Below, in pieces: positions 8,239-15,833 of a stretch of 34,885 nt of DNA. The number at the start of each line of letters is the position of its first letter. The first letter of the stretch is position 1. The DNA lies in contig NZ_JALEGT010000064.1 in assembly GCF_022763305.1 (NCBI RefSeq), positions 1 to 34,885 on the forward strand, read 5' to 3'. Made by a program: the position numbers and the translations under genes. The notes below the pieces were generated by a model. The model was not told where the DNA came from and made no database searches. It saw only the letters and a list, made by a program, of their open reading frames with translations. The DNA is from Marivita sp. (GTDB lineage Bacteria; Pseudomonadota; Alphaproteobacteria; Rhodobacterales; Rhodobacteraceae).

Positions 8239-9192
8239 ATGCAAAACCCGCCAGATTCCTCTGCCGCGCGGTTGAAAATCGGGTTCCTGCTGATCGACCG
8301 GTTTTCCAACCTGTGCCTGTCCAACGCGCTTGAACCCTTGCGCGCGGCCAACAGCTTTGCCGATGCGCCGGTGTATTCATGGGCGTTCTACAGCCTCGAT
8401 GGTGATGCCGTGCGGTCAAGCTCGGGGATGGCGGTTTTACCAAATGGTAAAATCAGTGACCTGACCCGCGTCGACCGGCTCTATGTCATTGCAAGTTATG
8501 GACATCTTGCCAATGACACCCCCGCCACCCGTCGCGCGTTGCTGCACGCCGACCGGCGCTGTGGCGCGATGTTCGGGCTGGATGCGGGGGCGTGGCTGAT
8601 GGCGTCGGCGGGGTTGCTCGCGGGGCGGCGGGCGACGGTGCATTGGGATCTGCTCGACGCTTTTTCCGAGCGTTTTCTGGATGTTGACGTGGAACAGGCG
8701 CTGTGGGTCGAGGATGGCGACGTGCTCACCTGTGCGGGGGCGTCGGCGACGTTGGGGCTGAGCCGACACCTGATTGCGCGGGATGTCGGTCCGGCGGTGG
8801 CGTTGGATGTGGATGCGCTGTTCACGCCGCCGGTGAGGAGCGATGCGCTGCCGTCGATCCGCGATCCGCTGCTGACGCGCGCGACCCGGATCATGCGCGA
8901 GAACATCGAGCAACCGATTGATATAAATGACCTTTCCGCACGTCTGAACACCAGTCCGCGCACCCTCACACGGCGCTGTCGGGCGGTGTTGGGGATGACG
9001 CCGGGGGGGGTGTATCGGCATATTCGGTTGAGTGCGGCGAAGGCTTTGGTGGAGGGGTCTACGGCGAGCATTGCGGAGATTGCGGTGCGGTGCGGGTACG
9101 AGGATCCGACGGCGCTGACGCGGGCATTCCGGAAACGGTTTGGTTCCGCGCCGCGGGCGCTTCGTGGCGAAAGCGCCACCTCTCTGCCGTGA
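8239..9192 (+). CDS. cdhR: GlxA/CdhR-family AraC-type transcriptional regulator
   Basis: The 317-aa protein has an N-terminal DJ-1/PfpI-like domain (about 10-190; KIGFLLIDRFSNLCLSNALEPLRAAN region) and a C-terminal AraC DNA-binding domain with two helix-turn-helix units (about 225-310; LSARLNTSPRTLTRRC and IAEIAVRCGYEDPTALTRAF). The position usually held by a reactive Cys in this fold reads GLDAGAWL, so the domain is a sensor, not an enzyme. The start at 8239 was chosen by the family N-terminus. Divergent placement next to carnitine genes matches CdhR of Pseudomonas, which activates carnitine catabolism. An AT-rich palindrome lies inside its coding region at 8435-8452. Confidence 0.82.
   Translation: MQNPPDSSAARLKIGFLLIDRFSNLCLSNALEPLRAANSFADAPVYSWAFYSLDGDAVRSSSGMAVLPNGKISDLTRVDRLYVIASYGHLANDTPATRRALLHADRRCGAMFGLDAGAWLMASAGLLAGRRATVHWDLLDAFSERFLDVDVEQALWVEDGDVLTCAGASATLGLSRHLIARDVGPAVALDVDALFTPPVRSDALPSIRDPLLTRATRIMRENIEQPIDINDLSARLNTSPRTLTRRCRAVLGMTPGGVYRHIRLSAAKALVEGSTASIAEIAVRCGYEDPTALTRAFRKRFGSAPRALRGESATSLP
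8435..8452. promoter_or_regulatory. AT-rich palindrome inside the regulator gene
   Basis: TTTTACC-AAAT-GGTAAAA is a 7-bp dyad around a 4-base centre, striking in GC-rich coding DNA. The same arms recur at 33011-33030 after the alcohol dehydrogenase gene. It is operator-like; the binding protein is unknown. Confidence 0.4.
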
Positions 9193-9248
9193 AAACACCA
9201 TAATTTCAGGACATTACGGCCCCCTGTCACACCGCCTGGGGAGGCTTC

Positions 9249-9461
9249 ATGCGACATTATCCGGACCTGCAATCGGCAGGTCACACCGATCCGCGTCGGG
9301 CAAAACTGTTCGAATTGCACCGTCAGGAACAGCTTCAGACGGGCATGGGACGGGCCTATTCCGGCCCCGAGATGCAGCGCCCGGACATCGCGCTGAGCCT
9401 GCGGGAACGGGCGATCCGTACGCTGCGCCCCCGTGAAGCGGACGTTTCATCCGTACGGTAA
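9249..9461 (+). CDS. Small basic hypothetical protein
   Basis: The 70-aa ORF starts at ATG 9249 behind a good ribosome site (GGGGAGGCTTC). The product is soluble, polar and Arg/Glu-rich, with no signal peptide, membrane segment or recognisable motif. Its last codons run into the CGTACG repeat cluster; two copies (9417-9422, 9452-9457) lie in its 3' end. It converges with rlmE. I do not recognise the family. Confidence 0.55.
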   Translation: MRHYPDLQSAGHTDPRRAKLFELHRQEQLQTGMGRAYSGPEMQRPDIALSLRERAIRTLRPREADVSSVR

Positions 9462-9539
9462 GGGTCGTTTCGTACGGTTCATCCGTACGGTTCAGGCCCA
9501 ACCGTACGATTGCGCCTGAAATCCGGTCGAACCGTACGG
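9417..9539. repeat. Cluster of six CGTACG palindromes
   Basis: The hexamer CGTACG occurs six times within about 120 bp: at 9417, 9452, 9471, 9484, 9503 and 9533. Most copies extend to CCGTACGG or TCGTACGGTT. Part of the unit is a longer direct repeat (CCGTACGGTTCAGGCC at 9483 and CCGTACGGCTCAGGCC at 9532), and TTCAGGC (9491-9497) pairs with GCCTGAA (9514-9520). The cluster fills the gap between convergent ends of the small ORF and rlmE, so it may help transcription end or bind a protein. Confidence 0.7.
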
Positions 9540-9540
9540 C

Positions 9541-10269
9541 TCAGGCCTCGGGCGTGCCCCGGAACCCGGTTGCGACGACGAATTTCTCGGAGCTGTCGGA
9601 GCGGGACGCGGGCGGCTTGACGTTCATCACCTTGGTGAAGCGCTGCTTGAGCAGCTTCTGCAATTCGCCCTCGGCCCCGCCGGCCAGAACCTTGGCGACG
9701 AAGGTGCCGCCGTCTTCGAGCACGTCGAAGGCGAAATGGGCGGCGGTCTCGCAGAGGTGGATGATGCGCAGGTGGTCGGTCTGCTTGTGGCCGGAACTGG
9801 CGGCGGCCATGTCGGACATGACCACATCCGCGCGGCCGCCCAACCATTCCTTTACCTTTTCGTCGGCATCGTCCTCGAGAAAATCAAGCTGGTGAATCTC
9901 GGCCCCGGCGATGGGTTCGACCTCCTGCAGGTCGATGCCCAGCACGGTACCGATCTTCTTGCCGGATTTCTCGCCCAGGGCATTCACCCGCTTGACGGCG
10001 ACCTGACACCAGCCGCCGGGGGCGCAGCCCAGATCGACGACGCGCGCGCCGGGGACGAGGAAGCGGTACTTTTCGTCGAGTTCGAGAATCTTGTAGGCAG
10101 CGCGGCCCCGGTAGCCCTCGGCCTGCGCGCGCTTGACGTAAGGATCGTTCAACTGCCGCTGCAGCCAGCGGGTCGAGCTGAGCTTGCGACCCCGCGCGGA
10201 TTTCACCTTGACCTTGAGGTCCCGCTGTCCACGCCCGGAGGTGTTCTTGCCGTCTGGGGTCTTGGCCAT
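9541..10269 (-). CDS. rlmE: 23S rRNA (uridine-2552-2'-O)-methyltransferase RlmE
   Basis: The 242-aa protein is an FtsJ/RrmJ-type SAM methyltransferase that methylates the ribose of U2552 in the A-loop of 23S rRNA. The K-D-K-E tetrad is complete: Lys60 (RAAYKI), Asp153 ([18 protein letters not shown]), Lys193 (GTFVAKVL) and Glu228 ([11 protein letters not shown]). The SAM-binding loop is [11 protein letters not shown] (77-87). A lysine/arginine-rich N-terminus of about 30 residues is usual in alphaproteobacteria. ATG 10269 follows GAAGGGCGCAGAC; a longer frame upstream adds no homologous sequence. The AT-rich gene lies just upstream, also on the minus strand. Confidence 0.95.
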   Translation of the reverse strand: MAKTPDGKNTSGRGQRDLKVKVKSARGRKLSSTRWLQRQLNDPYVKRAQAEGYRGRAAYKILELDEKYRFLVPGARVVDLGCAPGGWCQVAVKRVNALGEKSGKKIGTVLGIDLQEVEPIAGAEIHQLDFLEDDADEKVKEWLGGRADVVMSDMAAASSGHKQTDHLRIIHLCETAAHFAFDVLEDGGTFVAKVLAGGAEGELQKLLKQRFTKVMNVKPPASRSDSSEKFVVATGFRGTPEA

Positions 10270-10368
10270 GTCTGCGCCCTTCGTGATGGTTTGGAAGGCG
10301 GTGTAGCATGGGTTTGGGGGAAGGTCATGGGGATTAACAGAACTTGCGATCGGCACTGCTGTAAGAAA

Positions 10369-11484
10369 TTACTTTTTTCGATTAGTTTCTTTGAATTCTG
10401 GAATTTCCAAAACAGGGGTATCACCCATATTCGGAAATTGAAGCTTTGATTGAATATCCAGCAGGTCAGTGTAAGCCTTCATTTCATTAGACGGCTCACT
10501 TGTCTGCCCCGTCTCTTCATCAATCTCTTCGTCAAGCTCTTCATTCGGAGGAGGTGGAAGGCGAAGTTCGACAGTTAAGCCCCGCTCCATTTTCGCAAGT
10601 AGTGCTTCAAGAACCCAAGTCAATGCTCCACTTAACTCACCATGTCGATTTTTCGGTGCATTTCCGTTTTCTAGAATTTCTTTAACTTTAGCTTCAACTG
10701 ACTGATTTATCTGCTCCTGTATCTTACTATCAAAAATCTTCTTTATTTCGGCTTCTGTGAATGCTTGAATTTGAGCAGTTTCTGCACGTATTTTTCTGAT
10801 CTTTTCGACCGTGTACCACACACCTATGGCCCATGTTACAAGCAAACCAAATTGTTGAGCAACAGGAACCGAGACACCCAAAAAGAACAACGGATCAGTA
10901 GTTGATATAGAACCGACAACTGCAGGATTGTAGCTTCCTGTTCGAGCCTCAGAAACAAATCGCAGCATTCGTTGCGTCTGTTTTAACTCCTCAATAAGCC
11001 CATCTAAATTGTTACTGAATAATTCGCGTGGTATTTGAAATCCTAGTTCCGCCGTGCCTTCGTCTAGTTCATCATAATCAAATCCAAAAAAACCAAGACT
11101 TTCGGAAAAACTTTGGAGATAAGACAATACTTGCTGCCTCTCATCTCGAAGAGTGTTGACTTTCTGACTAACGACATTCGGTGACATTGGATTCTCTGAA
11201 ATCCACTTCCGGATTTCAGAAACAAGGTCTCTCTCAAAGTCACCTGGAAAAAGATGCTGAACCCTCTCGTAATCTCTAGGAGAAAATGAAGCCACAAAGC
11301 TAGCGACAGAAGTCTCCAAGTTACTAAGCGACTTAACAAGTTCAGATTGATGTCGCGGCTCCTGTGGTTGAGACGCTAGATTAGACAAAGCGTTGGCGAC
11401 GCTATCAAGATTTCCTTGAGTCCCAAATTTGCCCTCCTCCGACAAAATACTTTCAACTAATTGCGATAATTTCTCAGTGTTCAT
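10369..11484 (-). CDS. Unknown protein with a membrane segment and coiled coil, AT-rich gene
   Basis: The 371-aa product is not recognised. ATG 11484 is preferred over an ATG eight codons upstream because TTTAGGTTGAAA precedes it. The N-terminal 190 residues are helical and charged. A hydrophobic stretch at about 200-225 (PLFFLGVSVPVAQQFGLLVT and following) may be one membrane segment or hairpin. A Lys/Glu-rich likely coiled coil follows (about 230-285), then an acidic Pro-rich tail. Base use differs sharply from the neighbours: one 60-base line I counted (11101-11160) has 25 G/C. This and the lack of homology to adjacent functions point to recent acquisition, possibly as an accessory or defence-type gene; there is no direct evidence of function. 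Confidence 0.65.
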   Translation of the reverse strand: MNTEKLSQLVESILSEEGKFGTQGNLDSVANALSNLASQPQEPRHQSELVKSLSNLETSVASFVASFSPRDYERVQHLFPGDFERDLVSEIRKWISENPMSPNVVSQKVNTLRDERQQVLSYLQSFSESLGFFGFDYDELDEGTAELGFQIPRELFSNNLDGLIEELKQTQRMLRFVSEARTGSYNPAVVGSISTTDPLFFLGVSVPVAQQFGLLVTWAIGVWYTVEKIRKIRAETAQIQAFTEAEIKKIFDSKIQEQINQSVEAKVKEILENGNAPKNRHGELSGALTWVLEALLAKMERGLTVELRLPPPPNEELDEEIDEETGQTSEPSNEMKAYTDLLDIQSKLQFPNMGDTPVLEIPEFKETNRKK

Positions 11485-11858
11485 TTTCAACCTAAACGAT
11501 TCGAACAAGCATCTACACAGTATCTACCGTCGAACTAGCCGCCAAGAATGTCCAGTGATTACTGTCGAGAAAGATGCGTTTGCGAAAAAGCGTTTGAACG
11601 AATATTTGCCCTGAATTTGTTAAATTTTGCTACGGGCAATGCACGGCTTCAACGGTCAATTTATCAATAGGAACGTGCCAGCGTCCGTCCGGGGTGGGCG
11701 CTGTGACGGGGGAGCGAGGCGCTCCGGTTGGCTCAGGATAACGGCGCTTCGGCGTGATGTCAGTGCAGAAGCGCCCGCCCGGGGGGCGGACGGGCGCTGG
11801 CCCGTGCCGGGCTGGGGGTGACCTCTTGGGTTCGTGAAACGCGCCAGCCTCTCCGGGG
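11485..11858. other. Intergenic gap with AT-rich left part and a GC-rich hairpin
   Basis: No gene is supported here. The AT-rich compositional island continues to about 11690 and holds a weak inverted repeat TTGCCC (11606-11611)/GGGCAA (11634-11639). From about 11690 the DNA becomes very GC-rich again. The hairpin AGCGCCCG (11770-11777)/CGGGCGCT (11791-11798) lies downstream of the minus-strand permease and is a possible terminator, though it lacks a T-run. Confidence 0.5.
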
Positions 11859-12608
11859 TCAGGCGCGACGCCACGCGCTCGACCGCCTCTCCCATTGTTG
11901 GACGAGGCCGTATTCGATGCTCAGCATTACTCCGGTAAAGGCCAGCGCGTAGGCCATGACGGTGGCGGTGTCGAAGAGCTGAAAATAGAGGTGGATCTGG
12001 AAGCCGACGCCGTTGGAGCGGCCGAGGAACTCGACCACCAGCACGATTTTCCAGATCACGGCCAGCCCGTTGCGGGTGCTGGTGGCGACGAACGGCCCCA
12101 GTTGCGGCCAGATGATGTGGCGCAGGCGGGTCATCGGCGTCAGGCGGTAGACCTGCGCCATGTCGGCCACTCCGCGGTCGAGCGTGCGGACGCCCTCGCG
12201 GATGGTGACGGTGACCATGGCGGTCTTGTTGAGGGCGACGGCGATGATGGCCGCGACCTCGTTCAGCCCGATCCAGAGGTAGCAGAGCACGATGATCACC
12301 AGCGCGGGCAGGTTCAGAAAGACGGTGACCCACGGGTCGAGCCACATGTTGAGCTTCTCGGACCGGCCCATGGCGATGCCGAGGGTCATGCCGACGGCCA
12401 TGGCGAGGGTGAAGGCCAGAGCGACGCGGCGCAGGGTGTTGGCCATGTGATACCAGAGCGCACCGGAGGCGCTTTCGTCCGCGATCTCGTGCCAGACGGC
12501 GAGCGGGGTGGGCAGGATGTCGGCGTCGTTCATCGCCCAGGCGCCCAGCGTCCAGGCGGCGATCAGCAGGGCGAGCGAGATCAGGGTGACATGGGGTGGT
12601 GCGCGCAT
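11859..12608 (-). CDS. ABC importer permease, NitT/TauT/SsuC type
   Basis: The 249-aa inner-membrane protein has about six hydrophobic segments and the binding-protein-dependent permease pattern, with the loop that contacts the ATPase around 140-170 (EGVRTLDRGVADMAQVYRLT...). Length and sequence style match TauC/SsuC/ThiX-type permeases. It starts at ATG 12608 with a weak ribosome site and diverges from the NosR-like gene by 77 bp. No ATPase or binding protein gene is adjacent. The only matching partners in the window are at 27042-28690, so the transporter may be split. The substrate is unknown. Confidence 0.83.
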   Translation of the reverse strand: MRAPPHVTLISLALLIAAWTLGAWAMNDADILPTPLAVWHEIADESASGALWYHMANTLRRVALAFTLAMAVGMTLGIAMGRSEKLNMWLDPWVTVFLNLPALVIIVLCYLWIGLNEVAAIIAVALNKTAMVTVTIREGVRTLDRGVADMAQVYRLTPMTRLRHIIWPQLGPFVATSTRNGLAVIWKIVLVVEFLGRSNGVGFQIHLYFQLFDTATVMAYALAFTGVMLSIEYGLVQQWERRSSAWRRA

Positions 12609-12644
12609 GGGGGCAGCATAGGGGATCTCACGGTGGCGTGACTG

Positions 12645-12660
12645 TTGGACGAAGGTCCAA
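12645..12660. promoter_or_regulatory. Perfect dyad in the permease/NosR divergent promoter
   Basis: TTGGAC-GAAG-GTCCAA is a perfect 6-bp inverted repeat with a 4-base spacer, centred in the 77-bp gap between divergent genes. It contains GAC-N4-GTC, the same core as the sites before pedH and between pedF and pedA1, but lacks their TAC left flank. Confidence 0.55.
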
Positions 12661-12685
12661 TAGGGCGGTGCGGGAAAGCGGATTT

Positions 12686-14809
12686 ATGGTCGCGCTCATG
12701 GGAGGCCTTCGTTTCATATGTGCCGCGGTTCTGTGGTGTCTGAGTGCCGTTTGCGCGGTGGCCGAGGTCTTGTCGGAAGAGGAGATCGCGGCGCGGATCT
12801 ATGCGCCGATGAGCCTTGGGGCGCTGATCTCGGACAACGGGGTGTACGAGCTTTTGAACTCGGGCGGCGCGCATGCGGGCTACGTGTTCCAGACCGAGCC
12901 GATGGCCGCCCTGCCCGGCTTTTCCGGCGCGCCGATCAATGTGCTGGTGGTGCTCGATCTGGACGGGCGGTTCCTGGATGTGCAGCTTCTGACGCATAAC
13001 GAGCCGATTTTCGTGTCGGGTCTGGGGGAAGCGCCGTTTCACGCGTTCTTCGAGCAGTATCGCGGCCATTCAATCAGCGACTCGCTGGTGGTGGGCACGC
13101 CTTATGGCGGGGCGACCGGGGGCGGCGGGCTGGTTTATCTCGATGGCGTGACAAAGGCGACGGCCTCGGTGCGGATCGCGCACGAGAGCGTGCTGGCGGC
13201 GGCCCTGCAGGTGGCGCGCGAGAAGATGCAGGGGATCGCGTCGGGGCCGCCGGCGTTTCCCGATCCGGACTATGTCGAGGTGTTGAGCTGGGACGATCTG
13301 GTCACGCAGGGCCTGATCACGCGGCGGGTGGCGACCAATGCCGAGGTGCAGGCGCTGTTCGCGGGCACGGTGTGGGAGGATGACGACGCCGAGGCTCTGG
13401 ACGACCCGGATGCGCCCTATCTCGACCTCTGGATCGCGGATGTGGGGCCGAAGTCGATCGCGCGGGTGCTGCTGGACGAGGACACGCTCGAGGAGCTGGA
13501 CCGGTTCATGTCGATCTCGACCTTCGACGAGCCGATCCTCGTGATCGAGACCGCGCGGCACGGGTTGGTGTCCGAGGACTTCGTGCGCAACACCGCGCCC
13601 GACTGGATCGGGGCCGAGCAGTCAGGGTTCCCGGTGGCGCTGCGGGATGCGGACCTGTTTGTCGAACTGAGCGACGCGGTGCCCGACGATCTGCATGACG
13701 GTGTGGCAATGATCCTGCGCACCGACCGGCGGCTGGGGTTCGATCCGACCCGCGAGTGGACGATGACGGTAGAAGCGGTGCGCGAACACGGGATGTTCCA
13801 GCCCGAGATCGGATCGGTGCAACTTGCCGCGACCCATGTGACGGATGAGAGGTTCTTTGCCCGCCCCGTGGTGGTGGAAAAGCTGCCCCCCTGGAAAGAG
13901 GCGATCCTGAACCGGCAGACCGATCTGATCGTGCTGGCGGTGGTCCTCGCCGGGTTGGTCGCGGTGCTATTGGGAGCACAAAGCTGGCTTGCGGGATTGG
14001 CGGCGTTCACGCCGGTGCGGCTGGGCATTCTGGCCGGAGTGCTGGGCTTTGTCGGCTGGTGGGGACAGGGGCAGCTCTCCATCGTGACACCTCTGGCGGC
14101 GCTGCAGACCGCGATGGCGGGCGGGTCGTTTGCGTTCCTGCTCTATGATCCGTTCTCGCTGCTGATCTGGGCTGTGGTGATCCTGGGCTTCGTGCTGTGG
14201 GGGCGTGGGCTCTTCTGCGGCTGGCTCTGCCCGTTCGGCGCGATGCAGGAATTCGCCCATCACCTTGGCCGCCTGCTGCGCCTGCCCAGGATCGAACCCA
14301 GCGCGCGCTGGGATGCGCGGCTGAAGACCCTGAAATACGTGGCCCTTGCCGGGCTGGTGGCCGTGACCCTGTTTGCGCCGTCCTACATGGACAAGGCGGC
14401 CGAGATCGAACCGTTCAAGACCGCGATCACCACCTTCTTTGTCCGCGAATGGTACTATGTCGCCTACGCGGCGCTGTGGCTGGTGCTGGGCATGGTCGTC
14501 TTCAAAGGCTTCTGCCGCTATCTCTGCCCGCTGGGCGCACTGATGGCCATCGGCGGGGTGCTGCGGCTTCGGCGATGGATTCCGCGCCGGGTGGAATGCG
14601 GATCGCCCTGTCAGTTGTGCCGGGTGAAATGCAATTACGAGGCCATCGCACCAAGCGGCAAGATCCAGTATTCCGAATGTTTCCAATGCCTTGATTGCGT
14701 GACCATCCATGATGACGCGGGTCAGTGCGTGCCGCTGATCCTCAAGGGTCGGGCGGCGCGCCGGGCCCCGCGCAACCTCGGCCATCCCAACACGGTGCCT
14801 GCCGAATGA
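12686..14809 (+). CDS. NosR/NirI-like membrane protein with covalent-FMN domain and 4Fe-4S clusters
   Basis: The 707-aa protein starts at ATG 12686 (behind GGGAAAGCG) with a signal/anchor segment. A periplasmic FMN-binding domain (about 30-170) carries a flavinylation-type motif DGVTKAT at 153-159, predicted attachment at Thr159. A long periplasmic region leads to several membrane segments (from about 415) with two CxxxCP motifs (CGWLCPFG and CRYLCPLG). The C-terminal cytoplasmic part has ferredoxin-like cysteines (CGSPCQLCRVKC and CFQCLDC). This is the NosR/NirI/RnfG-like layout that moves electrons across the membrane. NosR normally supports nitrous-oxide reductase, but no nosZ, nosD, nosF or nosY is present. 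The ATGA overlap with apbE shows that flavinylation is coupled to its synthesis. Its electron partner here is unknown, perhaps the alcohol-oxidation system. Confidence 0.88.
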   Translation: MVALMGGLRFICAAVLWCLSAVCAVAEVLSEEEIAARIYAPMSLGALISDNGVYELLNSGGAHAGYVFQTEPMAALPGFSGAPINVLVVLDLDGRFLDVQLLTHNEPIFVSGLGEAPFHAFFEQYRGHSISDSLVVGTPYGGATGGGGLVYLDGVTKATASVRIAHESVLAAALQVAREKMQGIASGPPAFPDPDYVEVLSWDDLVTQGLITRRVATNAEVQALFAGTVWEDDDAEALDDPDAPYLDLWIADVGPKSIARVLLDEDTLEELDRFMSISTFDEPILVIETARHGLVSEDFVRNTAPDWIGAEQSGFPVALRDADLFVELSDAVPDDLHDGVAMILRTDRRLGFDPTREWTMTVEAVREHGMFQPEIGSVQLAATHVTDERFFARPVVVEKLPPWKEAILNRQTDLIVLAVVLAGLVAVLLGAQSWLAGLAAFTPVRLGILAGVLGFVGWWGQGQLSIVTPLAALQTAMAGGSFAFLLYDPFSLLIWAVVILGFVLWGRGLFCGWLCPFGAMQEFAHHLGRLLRLPRIEPSARWDARLKTLKYVALAGLVAVTLFAPSYMDKAAEIEPFKTAITTFFVREWYYVAYAALWLVLGMVVFKGFCRYLCPLGALMAIGGVLRLRRWIPRRVECGSPCQLCRVKCNYEAIAPSGKIQYSECFQCLDCVTIHDDAGQCVPLILKGRAARRAPRNLGHPNTVPAE

Positions 14810-15678
14810 AACGACGCCGCTTTTTGACCCTTGCCGCCGCCTTTGCCTGTGCCCCTGCCCTTGCCCGGGCCGACACATGGTCGGGTCAGGCGCTGGGGGC
14901 AGAGGTGTCAGTGACGCTGCACGGGCCGCGCGAGATGACGCAACGGGCGCTGGCCGACGTGCCGCGCCTGCTGGTCAATTTCGAAGAGGCGTTCAGCCTG
15001 TTTCGCCCGACCTCGCATCTGAGCCGGCTGAACATGATGGGCCGCCTGCGCGCCCCCAATGCGCTTATGCGGACACTCATGGCCCGCGCGGACGAGGCGC
15101 ATCGCCTGAGCGGCGGGCTGTTCGATCCAACGATCCAGCCTCTGTGGGAGGCGCTGGCCACGGGGCGCGACACCACCCCTGCCCGCGCCGCCCTTGGCTG
15201 GCACCGCGTGCGCTATTCCGACCGGATGATCGAATTGCAAAGCGGTCAGGCGCTGACCTTCAACGGGATCGCACAGGGTTTTGCGACGGATGTGATGCGG
15301 CTCTTGCTGCGCAAACACGGGGCCGAGACCGCACTGGTCAATATCGGCGAACAAGCCGCACTGGGCGGGCCGTTCACGCTGGGTCTTGAAGACCCGACCC
15401 ATGGCCATCTGGGCACGCGCGAGCTGCGCGACATGGCCATCGCCACATCCAGCCCCGCCGCAATGTCGCTGGGCGCGCGATCCCATATCCTTGGCCCAAG
15501 GGGCGAACGCCCGATCTGGTCCACGGTCAGCATCGAGGCGCCCTCGGCCACGATGGCGGATGCGCTGTCGACGGCAGCGGTCTTCATGGACCGCCCTGCC
15601 CTTGAACGGCTCAAGGTCACCGCAGGGCTGAAGCGGATCACTTTGGTGGATGCGGACGGCAACCTTCAGACCGTCTGA
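14806..15678 (+). CDS. apbE: FAD:protein FMN transferase ApbE
   Basis: The 290-aa protein begins with a twin-arginine-like signal (RRRFLTL, residues 3-9, then an Ala-rich core), so it probably acts in the periplasm. ApbE motifs include FRPTSHLSRLN (66-76), GGLFDPTIQPLWEAL (103-117), LTFNGIAQGFATD (150-162) and the metal-binding ATMADALSTAAVF (248-260) with Asp252. It transfers FMN from FAD to a Thr/Ser of the target. The start ATG at 14806 overlaps the stop of the NosR-like gene, whose DGVTKAT motif is the obvious substrate. A dispersed hairpin element starts right after its stop codon. Confidence 0.92.
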   Translation: MKRRRFLTLAAAFACAPALARADTWSGQALGAEVSVTLHGPREMTQRALADVPRLLVNFEEAFSLFRPTSHLSRLNMMGRLRAPNALMRTLMARADEAHRLSGGLFDPTIQPLWEALATGRDTTPARAALGWHRVRYSDRMIELQSGQALTFNGIAQGFATDVMRLLLRKHGAETALVNIGEQAALGGPFTLGLEDPTHGHLGTRELRDMAIATSSPAAMSLGARSHILGPRGERPIWSTVSIEAPSATMADALSTAAVFMDRPALERLKVTAGLKRITLVDADGNLQTV

Positions 15679-15769
15679 TCTTCTCTGGTTCAAAAATACT
15701 TCGGGGGTCTGGGGGTAGCACCCCCAGGATTTTGCGGTGACGCAAAATCACGATGCGTCGGCGCATCGT
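15679..15769 (+). repeat. Dispersed hairpin element, copy 1
   Basis: The element begins directly after the apbE stop. In order it holds TCTTCTCTGGTTC (15679-15691), AAATACTTCGGGGG, hairpin CTGGGGG-TAGCA-CCCCCAG (15709-15727), perfect hairpin GATTTTGCG-GTGA-CGCAAAATC (15728-15749) and perfect hairpin ACGATGCG-TCGG-CGCATCGT (15750-15769). The same modules occur in inverted order at 24785-24921. It resembles a REP-like intergenic family; the first part looks like a common Rhodobacterales post-gene sequence. Confidence 0.75.
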
Positions 15770-15783
15770 GCGCCGCATATGAA

Positions 15784-15811
15784 AAAGCCCCGGTTCGAAA
15801 ACCGGGGCTTT
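15784..15811. terminator. Bidirectional terminator between apbE and coxM
   Basis: AAAGCCCCGGTT (15784-15795), loop CGAA, AACCGGGGCTTT (15800-15811) is a perfect 12-bp stem with A-tract on the left and T's on the right. It can serve both convergent operons (apbE on plus, coxM on minus). Confidence 0.88.
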
Positions 15812-15833
15812 CCTGTCTCAATGACGCATCGGA

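Noticed and set aside
12686-14809. Part of a nitrous-oxide reduction (nos) cluster
   Set aside because: No nosZ, nosD, nosF, nosY or nosL is present; only the NosR-like protein and apbE are seen.
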